This document shows positions 6,651 to 14,681 of a stretch of DNA of 19,169 bases, piece after piece. The position numbers were made by a program, and so were the translations under genes. A model generated the notes under the pieces. It saw only the letters and a list, made by a program, of their open reading frames with translations. It made no database searches and was not told the DNA's origin. Source of the stretch: Moraxella equi (lineage in GTDB: Bacteria > Pseudomonadota > Gammaproteobacteria > Pseudomonadales > Moraxellaceae); assembly GCF_002027555.1 (NCBI RefSeq), contig NZ_MXAP01000030.1, positions 1-19,169 on the forward strand. Reading direction: 5' to 3'. How positions within the stretch are numbered: the stretch's first letter is position 1; the number at the start of each line of letters is the position of its first letter.

Positions 6651-6947
6651 ATGAGCATTACATTATTAAATTTTACTAAATCTTATCTCAACAAAAGAAT
6701 TGATACAAATTGTTTTGTGAATGCCTATATTGAACTATGGCGAATTGAAAGAGATTTGGGTCTTGCCAATATTGATGAAGAAAAACTTAATTTATTTTTA
6801 TCATCAGTATTTTATATGGTTGATTTATACAACCCAGAAAATGATAAAGAAGACTATGAATTTAATGATGTAGAATTGTTTGAAATAATATCCAAAGAAT
6901 TGGATTTATTTGAAGATACACAATATAGCTCATCAAATTCGGCTTGA
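6651..6947 (+). CDS. Small colicin D immunity-like protein
   Basis: A 98-residue acidic, soluble protein without signal peptide or membrane helix. The pattern FVNAYIELWRIERDLG (about 22-37), LSSVFYMVDLYNPENDKEDYEF (about 50-71) and a C-terminal ELFEIISKEL resembles the colicin D immunity family, small acidic helical proteins that block a tRNase toxin. The ERDLG and LYNP-x-D blocks are the main basis. The gene is very AT-rich (15 G or C in its first 70 bases), unlike the flanking catabolic and repair genes, which suggests transfer. It stands alone: no toxin or two-partner secretion gene is in the window. The ribosome site is weak (AAAGAA). It converges with the 208-residue membrane-protein gene with a 36-bp gap. 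The immunity function is inferred. A plain hypothetical protein is the alternative. Confidence 0.62.
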   Translation: MSITLLNFTKSYLNKRIDTNCFVNAYIELWRIERDLGLANIDEEKLNLFLSSVFYMVDLYNPENDKEDYEFNDVELFEIISKELDLFEDTQYSSSNSA

Positions 6948-6962
6948 TGTTGTTGTGCTTAT

Positions 6963-6987
6963 AAATGGTGTATGGTACATACCTTAC
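6963..6987 (+). repeat. 25-bp palindromic repeat, copy 3
   Basis: AAATGGTGTATGGTACATAC followed by CTTAC; 20 of 25 positions agree with copy 2. Changes occur as pairs in the two arms (CG to TA on the left, GC to AT on the right), so much of the dyad is kept. The repeat covers the stop codon of the membrane-protein gene that ends at 6984. Together with copies 1 and 2 it flanks the immunity-like gene. Confidence 0.55.
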
Positions 6988-7610
6988 GGAAGTTCATTTC
7001 CATTATCCAATAAATGTTTTGAATTTTTCTTAAATTTTTTCCAATCTACAATTAGCTGTTGTCTATTCATAATTGGAAACTGGATAAATGGCATTGGTAT
7101 ATACAACAACCAAATTGGTAAATCTTTTAATACAAGCACAAATAAAGATACAGCCAATAAAAGAAATACAATATACAAAAACCATATCAAGCGCACAAAA
7201 GATAATCTATATCTAAACTTTTTATTTTTATCAATATTTACAAGAAATCCATCTTTATTTCCATTTATTATTAACAATCTTTTCTTATAAAATTGGTTAA
7301 TTTCATAAAAATTATCATTAAAATTTTTCTCCTCATTTTGTGTTTTTATGACCACATCAATGACTTCATTTTTAATACCATTAAAATAACTAATATTTTT
7401 GTAATAAACCGCTCTCAACAAATGATTTTCTTCCATTTCCAACTTAAAATTACCATCACATAGCAATTTTCTAATTTTTTCAAAGTCTTTATCCAATAAT
7501 CTTTCTTTTCTTTCAATTAAATATTTCCACAATGCAAACAATCCACCAAAAATACCCATGCCAACAAGTGTAGAAATGATTTTTAGGATCAAGCCCCAGT
7601 CAATACCCAT
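6984..7610 (-). CDS. Unrecognised membrane protein, 208 residues
   Basis: I do not recognise a family. One hydrophobic helix lies at about residues 6-29. A lysine/glutamate-rich soluble region of about 110 residues follows (30-138), then two closely spaced helices at about 139-161 and 164-181 and a basic tail (KKFKKNSKH). This suggests an inner-membrane protein with a cytoplasmic or periplasmic middle domain. The gene is strongly AT-rich and rich in Asn, Lys, Ile and Phe, like its immunity-like neighbour and unlike uvrB. It starts 15 bp after the uvrB stop on the same strand with GGACGGA as ribosome site, so it may be co-transcribed with uvrB. Its last codon and stop lie within repeat copy 3, hinting that the original 3' end may have been replaced. 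A phage-defence, toxin or envelope role cannot be told apart. Confidence 0.7.
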   Translation of the reverse strand: MGIDWGLILKIISTLVGMGIFGGLFALWKYLIERKERLLDKDFEKIRKLLCDGNFKLEMEENHLLRAVYYKNISYFNGIKNEVIDVVIKTQNEEKNFNDNFYEINQFYKKRLLIINGNKDGFLVNIDKNKKFRYRLSFVRLIWFLYIVFLLLAVSLFVLVLKDLPIWLLYIPMPFIQFPIMNRQQLIVDWKKFKKNSKHLLDNGNELP

Positions 7611-7625
7611 ATTTCCGTCCCAAAA

Positions 7626-9698
7626 TTAACCCATCAACATCTGCTTTAGTGCTAACATCTCATCTCTAATTTTCATGGCTTCTTCAAATTTTAATTCATC
7701 AGAGAGTTTTTTCATTTCTTTCTCTAGACGTTTGATTTCTTTTGCCATGAGTTCTGGGCGACGTAAAATTTCTACATCGATGTCATTTAAGGCAAGTGGC
7801 ACGTCTATTTTTGGTGCTTCCACGCTCTCAATCTCGCCCGTGTCAATCTTATCGGTGATGGCACGGCTTGCCGATTTTGGTGTAATGCCATGCTCGGCAT
7901 TAAAGGCGATTTGTTTGGCTCGTCTGCGTTCGGTCTCATCTATCGCCTTTTGCATACTGGGCGTAATGCTGTCAGCGTATAAAATTGCCTTGCCATTGAC
8001 ATGGCGTGCCGCTCGCCCAATGGTCTGAATGAGCGACCGCTCCGAGCGTAAAAATCCCTCTTTATCCGCATCAAAAATCGCCACAAGCGACACCTCGGGC
8101 ATATCCAAGCCTTCACGAAGCAGGTTAATGCCTACCAGCACATCATGCACCCCTGTTCTGAGTTCATGAATGATTTTCATGCGTTCTACCGTGTCAATGT
8201 CGCTGTGCAGATATGCCACACGCACGCCATATTCTTTTAAATAACTGGTTAAATCCTCCGCCATGCGTTTGGTGAGCGTGGTAATCAGCACTCGCTCGTT
8301 TAAGGGCTTACGCAGGTTTATCTCGCCTAGCACGTCATCGACTTGGGTGAGTACGGGGCGGATTTCTAGTATGGGGTCGATGAGTCCTGTGGGGCGAACG
8401 ACTTGCTCGACCACTTGCTCGCTATGCTCCAACTCATAGGGGGCAGGGGTTGCTGATACAAAGATACGAGTTGGCACAACCGCCTCCCACTCCTCAAACA
8501 TCATGGGGCGGTTATCCATGGCGGACGGTAAGCGAAAGCCATAATTAACCAAGTTTTCTTTGCGACTTCTATCGCCCTTATACATCGCTCCGATTTGGGG
8601 GATGGTAACGTGGCTTTCATCCAAAAACACCAACGCATCAGACGGCAGGTAGTCAAACAGCGTGGGTGGTGCCTCGCCTGCCTGTCGTCCTGACAGATGA
8701 CGAGAGTAGTTCTCAATGCCGTTACAGTAGCCTAACTGCTGTATCATCTCTAAGTCGTACTGGGTGCGTTCTTTGACACGTTGGGCTTCTAGTAGCTTAT
8801 CATGTGAGCGAAAATAGTCTAACCGCTCGGCAAGCTCTTCTTTAATCGTCCCCATTGCCACTTCTAATTTTTCTCGGGGGGTAACATAGTGCGACTTGGG
8901 ATAGATGGTAATGCGTGGCACGGATTTGATGTTTTTGCCGGTCAAAGGGTCAAACCATGTGATTTTTTCAACTTCATCATCAAACATGCTAATCCGCACC
9001 GCCAACTGTTCACTCTCAGCAGGGTAGATGTCCAAGGTCTCACCATGCAAGCGATAGGTACCACGCCCAAAGTCCAGCTCGTTGCGTTCGTATTGTAACT
9101 CAACCAAGCGTTTGATGAGAGCGGTTCTGTCCGCGACATCGCCCACGACCACGTGCAGGAGCATTTTTAGGTAGCTCTCAGGGTCGCCCAAGCCATAGAT
9201 GGCGGACACGCTCGCCACAATGATGGTATCACGGCGTTCGAGCAAGGCACGAGTAGCGGACAGTCGCATTTGGTCGATGTGGTCGTTGATGGCGGAGTCC
9301 TTTTCGATAAAAGTATCGCTTGCCACGACATACGCCTCAGGCTGATAATAGTCATAATAACTGACAAAGTACTCCACCGCATTATGGGGGAAAAATTCCT
9401 TAAATTCGCCATAAAGCTGTGCTGCCAGTGTCTTGTTATGAGCCATGATGATGGCAGGTCGCCCTAAGCTCTCAATGACCTTTGCCATAGTGTAAGTCTT
9501 GCCCGAACCTGTCACACCGAGCAAAAGTTGGTCTTTTTTGCCTGCCTTGACCCCGTCTACTAGGGACTGTATGGCGGTCGGTTGGTCGCCACTGGGGGCA
9601 AAGGGCGTAACCATTTTAAAGACTTTATCGTCATCGCCTAGCTGTTTGGTAAGCTGACTTTCGGTGATTTTGGCACGAGTGGTTTTGGGCTTTGGCAT
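7626..9698 (-). CDS. uvrB: UvrABC excinuclease subunit B
   Basis: A 690-residue UvrB, the damage-verifying helicase-like subunit that is loaded by UvrA and recruits UvrC in nucleotide excision repair. It shows Walker A GVTGSGKT (61-68), the damage-probing beta-hairpin [10 protein letters not shown] (115-124), a DESH Walker B-type box, [26 protein letters not shown] and a C-terminal UVR motif ([20 protein letters not shown]) that contacts UvrC. About 25 residues precede the usual N-terminus of the E. coli protein. The ATG at 9698 is kept, but a later start at Met29 is possible and no strong ribosome site is seen before either. A terminator-like hairpin lies only about 20 bp upstream, so the promoter must overlap the hairpin region or transcription reads through. 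No SOS box is evident. Confidence 0.96.
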   Translation of the reverse strand: MPKPKTTRAKITESQLTKQLGDDDKVFKMVTPFAPSGDQPTAIQSLVDGVKAGKKDQLLLGVTGSGKTYTMAKVIESLGRPAIIMAHNKTLAAQLYGEFKEFFPHNAVEYFVSYYDYYQPEAYVVASDTFIEKDSAINDHIDQMRLSATRALLERRDTIIVASVSAIYGLGDPESYLKMLLHVVVGDVADRTALIKRLVELQYERNELDFGRGTYRLHGETLDIYPAESEQLAVRISMFDDEVEKITWFDPLTGKNIKSVPRITIYPKSHYVTPREKLEVAMGTIKEELAERLDYFRSHDKLLEAQRVKERTQYDLEMIQQLGYCNGIENYSRHLSGRQAGEAPPTLFDYLPSDALVFLDESHVTIPQIGAMYKGDRSRKENLVNYGFRLPSAMDNRPMMFEEWEAVVPTRIFVSATPAPYELEHSEQVVEQVVRPTGLIDPILEIRPVLTQVDDVLGEINLRKPLNERVLITTLTKRMAEDLTSYLKEYGVRVAYLHSDIDTVERMKIIHELRTGVHDVLVGINLLREGLDMPEVSLVAIFDADKEGFLRSERSLIQTIGRAARHVNGKAILYADSITPSMQKAIDETERRRAKQIAFNAEHGITPKSASRAITDKIDTGEIESVEAPKIDVPLALNDIDVEILRRPELMAKEIKRLEKEMKKLSDELKFEEAMKIRDEMLALKQMLMG

Positions 9699-9717
9699 GG
9701 TGTTGTTTTTATAAAAG

Positions 9718-9753
9718 AAATCCTTATCATAATGGGGGCTATGATAAGGATTT
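9718..9753 (-). terminator. Intrinsic terminator after the DUF2059 gene
   Basis: A 14-bp perfect stem is formed by 9718-9731 and 9740-9753 (AAATCCTTATCATA and its complement), with an 8-nt G-rich loop. On the minus strand it is followed by CTTTTATAAAA. It begins 22 bp past the stop of the gene at 9775 and lies directly upstream of uvrB. Confidence 0.75.
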
Positions 9754-9774
9754 GCAAGTGATGGCAGACACGCC

Positions 9775-10290
9775 CTATTTATTCAAAATCTTTTTAACAT
9801 CATCCTGCATTTTTTTAAGATGTTTGTTTTCGTAGGTTTCTAAGGTTTTTTTGTTGTTCTCGCCTGCACTTTTCATATAGGACTCAAAGACGGCATCTTG
9901 TTTTTTTAAGGCGCTTTGCCCGTCTTTACTGCCATAAAAAGCAATCATGGCGTCCACTTCGGCTTGTCTAAACGATTTGGCGGCGTTAAGGTAGGATTTT
10001 TTAAGTCCGTCTTTGGTCGCTTTGGTGTCTAGGCTTTTAATGAGTCCTTCGGCATAGTCGTCAAAGGCTTTTAGGGCTTTTTTGCGTTGATCGTCGGTGA
10101 GTGTGTTGTCCTGTGCCATGCCCTGAGCGATTGCCATGCGTTCCATTTCAAGGGGGGCAACGACCGCTTGGTAAAATGTGGATTCGTAAGGCATGATTTT
10201 GGCAAGTTCTTCTAGTGATTGATTGCTCGGTGTGGCAAAGGCACTGGCACAAAATAGGGTGCTAAGCAGTAGTAGGGATTTGATTTTCAT
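9775..10290 (-). CDS. Secreted DUF2059-domain protein
   Basis: A 171-residue exported protein. The N-terminus [19 protein letters not shown] (1-19) is a standard Sec signal peptide with an AFA cleavage site. The mature part is helical and charged, with the block [20 protein letters not shown] (about 107-126) typical of DUF2059, where an FY-x-S-x-x-G pattern recurs. Function is not established for this family; it is presumably periplasmic. The start is supported by TTTGGAGC before the ATG at 10290. It has its own terminator and is separated from the upstream transglycosylase gene by a terminator, so it appears monocistronic. Confidence 0.83.
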   Translation of the reverse strand: MKIKSLLLLSTLFCASAFATPSNQSLEELAKIMPYESTFYQAVVAPLEMERMAIAQGMAQDNTLTDDQRKKALKAFDDYAEGLIKSLDTKATKDGLKKSYLNAAKSFRQAEVDAMIAFYGSKDGQSALKKQDAVFESYMKSAGENNKKTLETYENKHLKKMQDDVKKILNK

Positions 10291-10404
10291 AACAGCTCCA
10301 AAGGTTAAAAGTGCTATAATCTAACAGATTTTTATCAAGATGAAAAGTTTTAAATTGTTATCATTTGCAACGATAACTTAACCGCATGATGAATGATTTA
10401 AATA

Positions 10405-10431
10405 AAAGTCGGTACATCACGCACCGACTTT
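10405..10431 (-). terminator. Intrinsic terminator after the lytic transglycosylase gene
   Basis: A 9-bp stem is formed by AAAGTCGGT (10405-10413) and ACCGACTTT (10423-10431), with a 9-nt loop. On the minus strand it is followed by TTATTTAAA. It starts 3 bp past the stop codon at 10435. Confidence 0.75.
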
Positions 10432-10434
10432 ATG

Positions 10435-11787
10435 TTACCAGACCAAGCCACGCACCGAGTTTTGGGTGATAAAGCCATCAGGAATGCGTCCATTATCCGC
10501 TTGCCAACGAGCAAAGGCACGAGAGGTGTTCGCCCCTGCCACGCCGTCTGCTTTGCCGGCAGAGTAGCCTTTGGCGTTTAGGGTCTCTTGTAAGCGAATG
10601 ACTTCTGAGCGAGACAGGGGCTGTTCGTGGCGTGGCCAGTTGCCACTAATGCCAGCACCGCCAGCGATACGTTTTGCAAGGGTTGCCACGGCTAGGGCGT
10701 AGCTAGATGAGTTGTTATAGACTTTGATAACATCAAAGTTGGGCGTGAATAGTAGGGCAGGGCCATTCACGCCCGCAGGGAGCCACAGCTCGGCTTGGGC
10801 ATGACCGCCAAAGTACTCGCCATTGGCAGAGACCACGCCTAAGGATTTCCATGATTCTAGGGATTGTTTTTGTCCTAAGAGTTGGTAGTTAAAGCCAGTC
10901 GGCAGGCGAACTTCATAAAAAGCGTCCACGCCTGACACCCAACCGCTCGCCCCTAGATAATGGGCGGTGGAGGTGAGGGCATCCGAGATTGTCCATGGGT
11001 TTTTTTGTCCATCGCCGTTACCGTCCACGCCGTATTTTATCCAAGTGGAGGGGATGAATTGGGTATGACCCATGCCCCCCGCCCATGACCCACGCAGTTG
11101 TGAGCGACTGACATCGCCACGCTCTATCATCTGTAACATGGCAAGCAGTTCGCCTTCGGCAAACTCACGACGGCGACCATCAAAGGCAAGACTAGATAGG
11201 GCATCGACTAAGTCGGTTGAGCCTGTTGCTGCCCCATATGAGGACTCAATACCCCAAATGGCGACCATCACTTCTTTGGGGACACCATACTGGCTTTCGG
11301 CTCGTGAGAGTAGGGAGGGGTATTCACGCAGTTTGGCTCTGCCGTCAGAGACACGCCCTGAGGTAACGGCGGACTCGACGTATGACCACGGCATTTTGGC
11401 AAATTCGGCTTGGCGACCGTCTAGGCTGATGACCTGTGAGTTGAGACTGGCACTGCCTAGCAGTCCATGCACCGCATGGGAGGCATGACCGCTGGCGATG
11501 GTGCGAGTGATAAAGTCGCTTTTCCAGTCGCCAAAACTGCCATAGTAGCGATTTTCTACCGATGGGGCAGGCGTGGGCGTGGAGGTGGTTACTGGGGCTG
11601 TGGGTGTTTGGGGTTTGACAATGACCACCCGAGATGGGGTAGGTGTGGTCGTTGGTGTCTCAACCACGATGGGTCGCTGTGGTGTTTGAGGAGCTGAAGC
11701 ACAGGATAGTAGCGTGATGATGGCAACAGCCACAGCGGACAGGCGAAAAGCAGGGTGGTCTAGCAGGGTTTTTGCAGGATGAGTCAT
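10435..11787 (-). CDS. MltB-family lytic murein transglycosylase, lipoprotein
   Basis: A 450-residue envelope enzyme that cleaves the MurNAc-GlcNAc bond of peptidoglycan to leave 1,6-anhydro-MurNAc ends. The N-terminus has a hydrophobic stretch (about 16-28) and lipobox LLSC with the lipidated Cys at 29. A Pro/Thr-rich linker follows (about 33-76). The catalytic domain (about 80-370) contains IWGIESSYG with the catalytic Glu at 181, AGGMGHTQFIPSTW and GDGQKNPW. A peptidoglycan-binding domain 1 is at the C-terminus (about 390-448; SRSEVIRLQETLNAKGYSAGKADG). Together this is the MltB-type architecture with an added C-terminal PG-binding domain. The ATG at 11787 lacks a strong ribosome site but sits about 20 nt after a well-formed promoter. 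It is probably anchored in the outer membrane. Confidence 0.92.
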   Translation of the reverse strand: MTHPAKTLLDHPAFRLSAVAVAIITLLSCASAPQTPQRPIVVETPTTTPTPSRVVIVKPQTPTAPVTTSTPTPAPSVENRYYGSFGDWKSDFITRTIASGHASHAVHGLLGSASLNSQVISLDGRQAEFAKMPWSYVESAVTSGRVSDGRAKLREYPSLLSRAESQYGVPKEVMVAIWGIESSYGAATGSTDLVDALSSLAFDGRRREFAEGELLAMLQMIERGDVSRSQLRGSWAGGMGHTQFIPSTWIKYGVDGNGDGQKNPWTISDALTSTAHYLGASGWVSGVDAFYEVRLPTGFNYQLLGQKQSLESWKSLGVVSANGEYFGGHAQAELWLPAGVNGPALLFTPNFDVIKVYNNSSSYALAVATLAKRIAGGAGISGNWPRHEQPLSRSEVIRLQETLNAKGYSAGKADGVAGANTSRAFARWQADNGRIPDGFITQNSVRGLVW

Positions 11788-11815
11788 GAGTATTTATTGG
11801 TAAAAATTTGTTGCC

Positions 11816-11844
11816 ATTGTACACAGTTATGAGAGTTTTGGCAA
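11816..11844 (-). promoter_or_regulatory. Sigma70-type promoter of the transglycosylase gene
   Basis: On the minus strand TTGCCA (plus 11839-11844) and TACAAT (plus 11816-11821) are separated by 17 bp. The predicted start is about 20 nt before the ATG at 11787. Confidence 0.6.
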
Positions 11845-11877
11845 TGATATATTTGGCAAAGCAAGGATGGATAAAGC

Positions 11878-11911
11878 AAAAGACGGAATAAAACATCTAT
11901 ATCCGTCTTTT
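11878..11911 (-). terminator. Intrinsic terminator after sdaA
   Basis: A 10-bp perfect stem is formed by AAAAGACGGA (11878-11887) and TCCGTCTTTT (11902-11911), with a 14-nt AT-rich loop. It lies 42 bp past the sdaA stop. On the minus strand the arm itself ends in TTTT. It could also act in the plus direction. Confidence 0.7.
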
Positions 11912-11953
11912 ATTTACCCTGCTAAATCTTGTTAAATGAGTTTATTGGTGTCA

Positions 11954-13393
11954 TCAACACTGGCTAAATCCCACGCCCACATGACCGACCACTGCCACAG
12001 GAATGCGGTTATCGGCATGAATGGCAAGCCCGCCACGAGCGGTTTCTTTGTATTTGTCCATCATGTCAAGCCCTGTCTCTTTCATGGTCAAAATGGCTTT
12101 ATCTAGTGAGACGTGGTGCGAGCCATCGCCACGCAGGGCAAGGCGAGCGGCGTTAATCGCCTTGACGGACGCCATCGCATTGCGTTCAATACAAGGCACT
12201 TGTACCAGTCCTGCAATGGGGTCACAGGTCAGCCCTAAGTTATGTTCTAGCCCAATCTCGGCAGCGTTTAGACATTGGGCGACCGTGCCGCCCATGACGT
12301 GAGCCAGTCCTGCCGCTGCCATCGCACAGGCAGAGCCAACTTCGCCTTGACAGCCAACTTCCGCCCCTGAGATGGACGCATTTTGTTTGATTAACGCCCC
12401 AATCGCCCCTGCCACGAGCAAAAACTCACGCACGCCCTGATAGCTAAATGACGGAATAAAGCCTTGATAGTAGTGTAACACCGCAGGGATAATGCCTGCC
12501 GCCCCATTGGTGGGAGCGGTAACGACCCGCCCGCCCGAGGCGTTTTGTTCATTGACCGCCAGAGCATACAGATTCACCCAGTCCATTGCAAGCAGTCCGC
12601 CATCGGCTTTACCGTATTCTTTACTAAGCTGGTCATATAAGGCTTTGGCACGGCGTTTGACGTTAAGACCGCCGGGCAGGATACCGTCTTTTTGGTAGCC
12701 GGCATTGACACACGCCTGCATGGTCGCCCAGATGTCGTTAAGATAATCTTTAACTTCTTCTTCGTCTCGGACAGCAGTTTCGTTATGAAGCATAAGCTCG
12801 CTGATACTAAACCCATGCGTGTGGCACAGCCGTTCGATGTCTGCTCCTAGCTCAAAGGGATAAGGGTAGGGCGATTTTTTGGGGGTATCTAGTTGCTCTT
12901 GCGCGGTTTGGGCTTTAAATTCGTCATTATCCACAACAAATCCGCCCCCGATAGAAAAGTAAGTCTCGCTGATACGAGTGCCATCGGCTAAGGTGGCGAT
13001 GAGTGTCATACCGTTGGGGTGTTGGGGCAGGGTAACATCGCTATACCACAAGATGTCAGTAGTTTCATCAAAATCAATAACATGACGACCGCCCAAGTTC
13101 ATCTTTTGGTGCGTGCGTATGTCTGATAAATACTCGTCCGTGCGTTCGGTGTCTATCGTGCGTGGGGCGTGTCCGAGTAGCCCAAGCAAGGTGGCGGTAT
13201 CGGTGGCGTGTCCTTTGCCTGTGGCGGACAGCGAGCCATATAGTTCTATGGTAATGCCTGTAATTGGACTAAAATCGCCATGTAGTTGCTCATCTAACAG
13301 TGCCAAAAACCGCCCACTGGCAACCATCGGGCCGACCGTGTGCGAGCTTGAAGGGCCAACACCGATTTTAAACATATCAAAAATACTAATCAT
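11954..13393 (-). CDS. sdaA: L-serine dehydratase, single-chain iron-sulfur type
   Basis: A 479-residue enzyme that deaminates L-serine to pyruvate and ammonia using a [4Fe-4S] cluster, not PLP. The N-terminal part begins [19 protein letters not shown], the family signature. The C-terminal catalytic part carries the cluster cysteines at 348 (GCQGEVGSA), 390 (LTCDPIAG) and 401 (VPCIERN). The spacing of 42 and 11 residues is the same as in the structurally studied Legionella enzyme. The last residue is Cys479, equivalent to the C-terminal Cys that occupies the active site as a tail ligand in that enzyme. Other conserved stretches are [15 protein letters not shown] and AGAIGALI. The start at 13393 has AAAGGA upstream. 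It has its own terminator. The spacer to the WG-repeat gene (13394-13577) shows only weak inverted repeats. Confidence 0.96.
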   Translation of the reverse strand: MISIFDMFKIGVGPSSSHTVGPMVASGRFLALLDEQLHGDFSPITGITIELYGSLSATGKGHATDTATLLGLLGHAPRTIDTERTDEYLSDIRTHQKMNLGGRHVIDFDETTDILWYSDVTLPQHPNGMTLIATLADGTRISETYFSIGGGFVVDNDEFKAQTAQEQLDTPKKSPYPYPFELGADIERLCHTHGFSISELMLHNETAVRDEEEVKDYLNDIWATMQACVNAGYQKDGILPGGLNVKRRAKALYDQLSKEYGKADGGLLAMDWVNLYALAVNEQNASGGRVVTAPTNGAAGIIPAVLHYYQGFIPSFSYQGVREFLLVAGAIGALIKQNASISGAEVGCQGEVGSACAMAAAGLAHVMGGTVAQCLNAAEIGLEHNLGLTCDPIAGLVQVPCIERNAMASVKAINAARLALRGDGSHHVSLDKAILTMKETGLDMMDKYKETARGGLAIHADNRIPVAVVGHVGVGFSQC

Positions 13394-13577
13394 AAAAATT
13401 CCTTTAAAGTTATTTTACCGTGTGACAAAATGAATTGTTAAATGGGATGGTCTGACGGGCAGAGTGTGCAAACAATCCTATTTTAAAAAAATGCACAGAT
13501 AGCCATATCAGATAAGTTGCTATTTTATCATGATTGATGGGGTTTTGGTACAATGGCGTATTTTAAAATCAAAAACC

Positions 13578-14501
13578 CTAACAAGTCACATTGACCCCTT
13601 GCGAATTGATACACAGCTTGTCGCCATTATTTAGATTACCAATCCATGCCTTGCCATTTTTAAACATCAACGGTTCGGGCAGTTCAGGATTTCTGGTGCT
13701 GTCCAAGATAAACCCGTCTTTATGAAAACGAAAATCGATGACCAGTTGCCCGCTTTTATCAATAAAGCCCCAATTATCGCCCATGCGTACCCCTGCCAGA
13801 TTCTCACTATAAGCTCGGACATCATCAAAGGCGTAGATAATCATCGGTACGCCCTTATCATCGACAAAGCCCCATTTGCCGTCTTGTTGTCTTGGGGTGA
13901 GTGTTAGGTGTGTGTTGGGGTTTGGCAGACTGCCTTGGGTAAGTGTCGGCTCTGGGGTGGGCGATGGGTTGAGGGCTTGCTGTGTGCGATTGCCGTTTTT
14001 GTCGATGGTGTAGGTGCTACCGCCAGCGGTGACGGTGGCAAGACCTTGGGAGAAGTCGCTGATGTGGCTGATGGCTCGCTCGGGACGGACGATGACCTTG
14101 CCCCGAGTGTCTAGCACGCCAAAGCCACGGTTTTGTTTGACGATGATACGTTCGCCCCGCACGCCCCTTGCCCATTGGTTGCCATTCATGCGGTCGTAGT
14201 TAAAGGCGATGATGGTTTTGCCTTTGTCATTGATGTAGCCGACTTTACCGTTTTTTAGGGCGGGGAGTAGCCCACTTCTAAACTCCGAGCCCAGCACCGC
14301 GTCATAAGCGAACAAATCGGCTGTTTTGTTGCCTTTTTTGTCCAAAAGTGCCACGGGCGAGCCATTGTCTTTGACCGCCAAAAACACGCCTGAACGTGCG
14401 GTACAGCTGACGTTTTTATAATGGCTTTTGGGTAGGGCACAGGCATAAGCTGGGGGTGTGAGCGAGCCGAGCAATAAGGCAGTGACTAGGTATTTTTTCA
14501 T
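13578..14501 (-). CDS. Secreted WG-repeat protein
   Basis: A 307-residue exported protein. MKKYLVTALLLGSLTPPAYA (1-20) is a Sec signal peptide with likely cleavage at AYA|C. The mature chain contains several WG-type repeats: KVGYINDKGK (86-95), GFGVLDTRGK (126-135), KWGFVDDKG (209-217) and NWGFIDKSGQ (243-252), plus weaker ones at ALLDKKGN (51-58) and TYTIDKNGN (163-171). A Pro/Thr-rich break lies at about 178-195. Cysteines lie only at the two ends of the mature protein (21, 33, 297 and the last residue), suggesting disulfides that join the termini. WG repeats form beta structures of uncertain function, often in surface or periplasmic proteins. The ATG at 14501 has no clear ribosome site but lies close behind a promoter-like sequence. 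Confidence 0.82.
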   Translation of the reverse strand: MKKYLVTALLLGSLTPPAYACALPKSHYKNVSCTARSGVFLAVKDNGSPVALLDKKGNKTADLFAYDAVLGSEFRSGLLPALKNGKVGYINDKGKTIIAFNYDRMNGNQWARGVRGERIIVKQNRGFGVLDTRGKVIVRPERAISHISDFSQGLATVTAGGSTYTIDKNGNRTQQALNPSPTPEPTLTQGSLPNPNTHLTLTPRQQDGKWGFVDDKGVPMIIYAFDDVRAYSENLAGVRMGDNWGFIDKSGQLVIDFRFHKDGFILDSTRNPELPEPLMFKNGKAWIGNLNNGDKLCINSQGVNVTC

Positions 14502-14532
14502 AAAAACAATGCGTTGGAATTTGGGTTATTTT

Positions 14533-14560
14533 ATCATAAGTGGCAAGATTATCATGCCAA
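14533..14560 (-). promoter_or_regulatory. Sigma70-type promoter of the WG-repeat gene
   Basis: On the minus strand TTGGCA (plus 14555-14560) and TATGAT (plus 14533-14538) are separated by 16 bp. The predicted 5' leader is about 25 nt. Confidence 0.5.
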
Positions 14561-14626
14561 AAAAAATTTTCCAAAAAGTTAAATAAACCATAAAAATTAT
14601 AAATTATTGTTATTTTTAAAGTGTGT

Positions 14627-14632
14627 TATAAT
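14627..14632 (+). promoter_or_regulatory. -10 box upstream of leuC
   Basis: A perfect TATAAT lies 50 bp before the leuC ATG. The hexamer 17 bp upstream (TTATTG, 14604-14609) is a poor -35 box. The predicted leader is about 43 nt, with GGAG as ribosome site and no leucine-codon-rich leader peptide or terminator-type hairpin, so classical leu attenuation is not apparent. Confidence 0.55.
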
Positions 14633-14681
14633 CTTATTAAAATTTACCATACCCAGACCATTTTACATTTGGAGAATAACA

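Noticed and set aside
6910..7290. 126-codon plus-strand open frame opposite the membrane-protein gene
   Set aside because: It overlaps the ends of both real genes, has no ribosome site, and its AT-rich composition explains its length. The minus-strand frame has sensible membrane topology.
11467..11697. Glycine/tryptophan-rich plus-strand open frame inside the transglycosylase gene
   Set aside because: It is the antisense of the Pro/Thr-rich linker. Its repetitive look comes from that linker's codons.
13400..13440. TTAACA...TAAAAT promoter-like boxes before sdaA
   Set aside because: The implied transcript start would overlap the ribosome binding site, leaving no usable leader.
13539..13578. 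GGGTTTT/AAAACCC inverted repeat after the WG-repeat gene
   Set aside because: The stem is only about 7 bp with a long loop and overlaps the stop codon region, so it was not called a terminator.
14607..14681. Leucine-rich in-frame extension of leuC, considered as a leader peptide
   Set aside because: The TATAAT box at 14627 lies inside it, so most of it is not transcribed. It has no stop before leuC and no attenuator hairpin follows.
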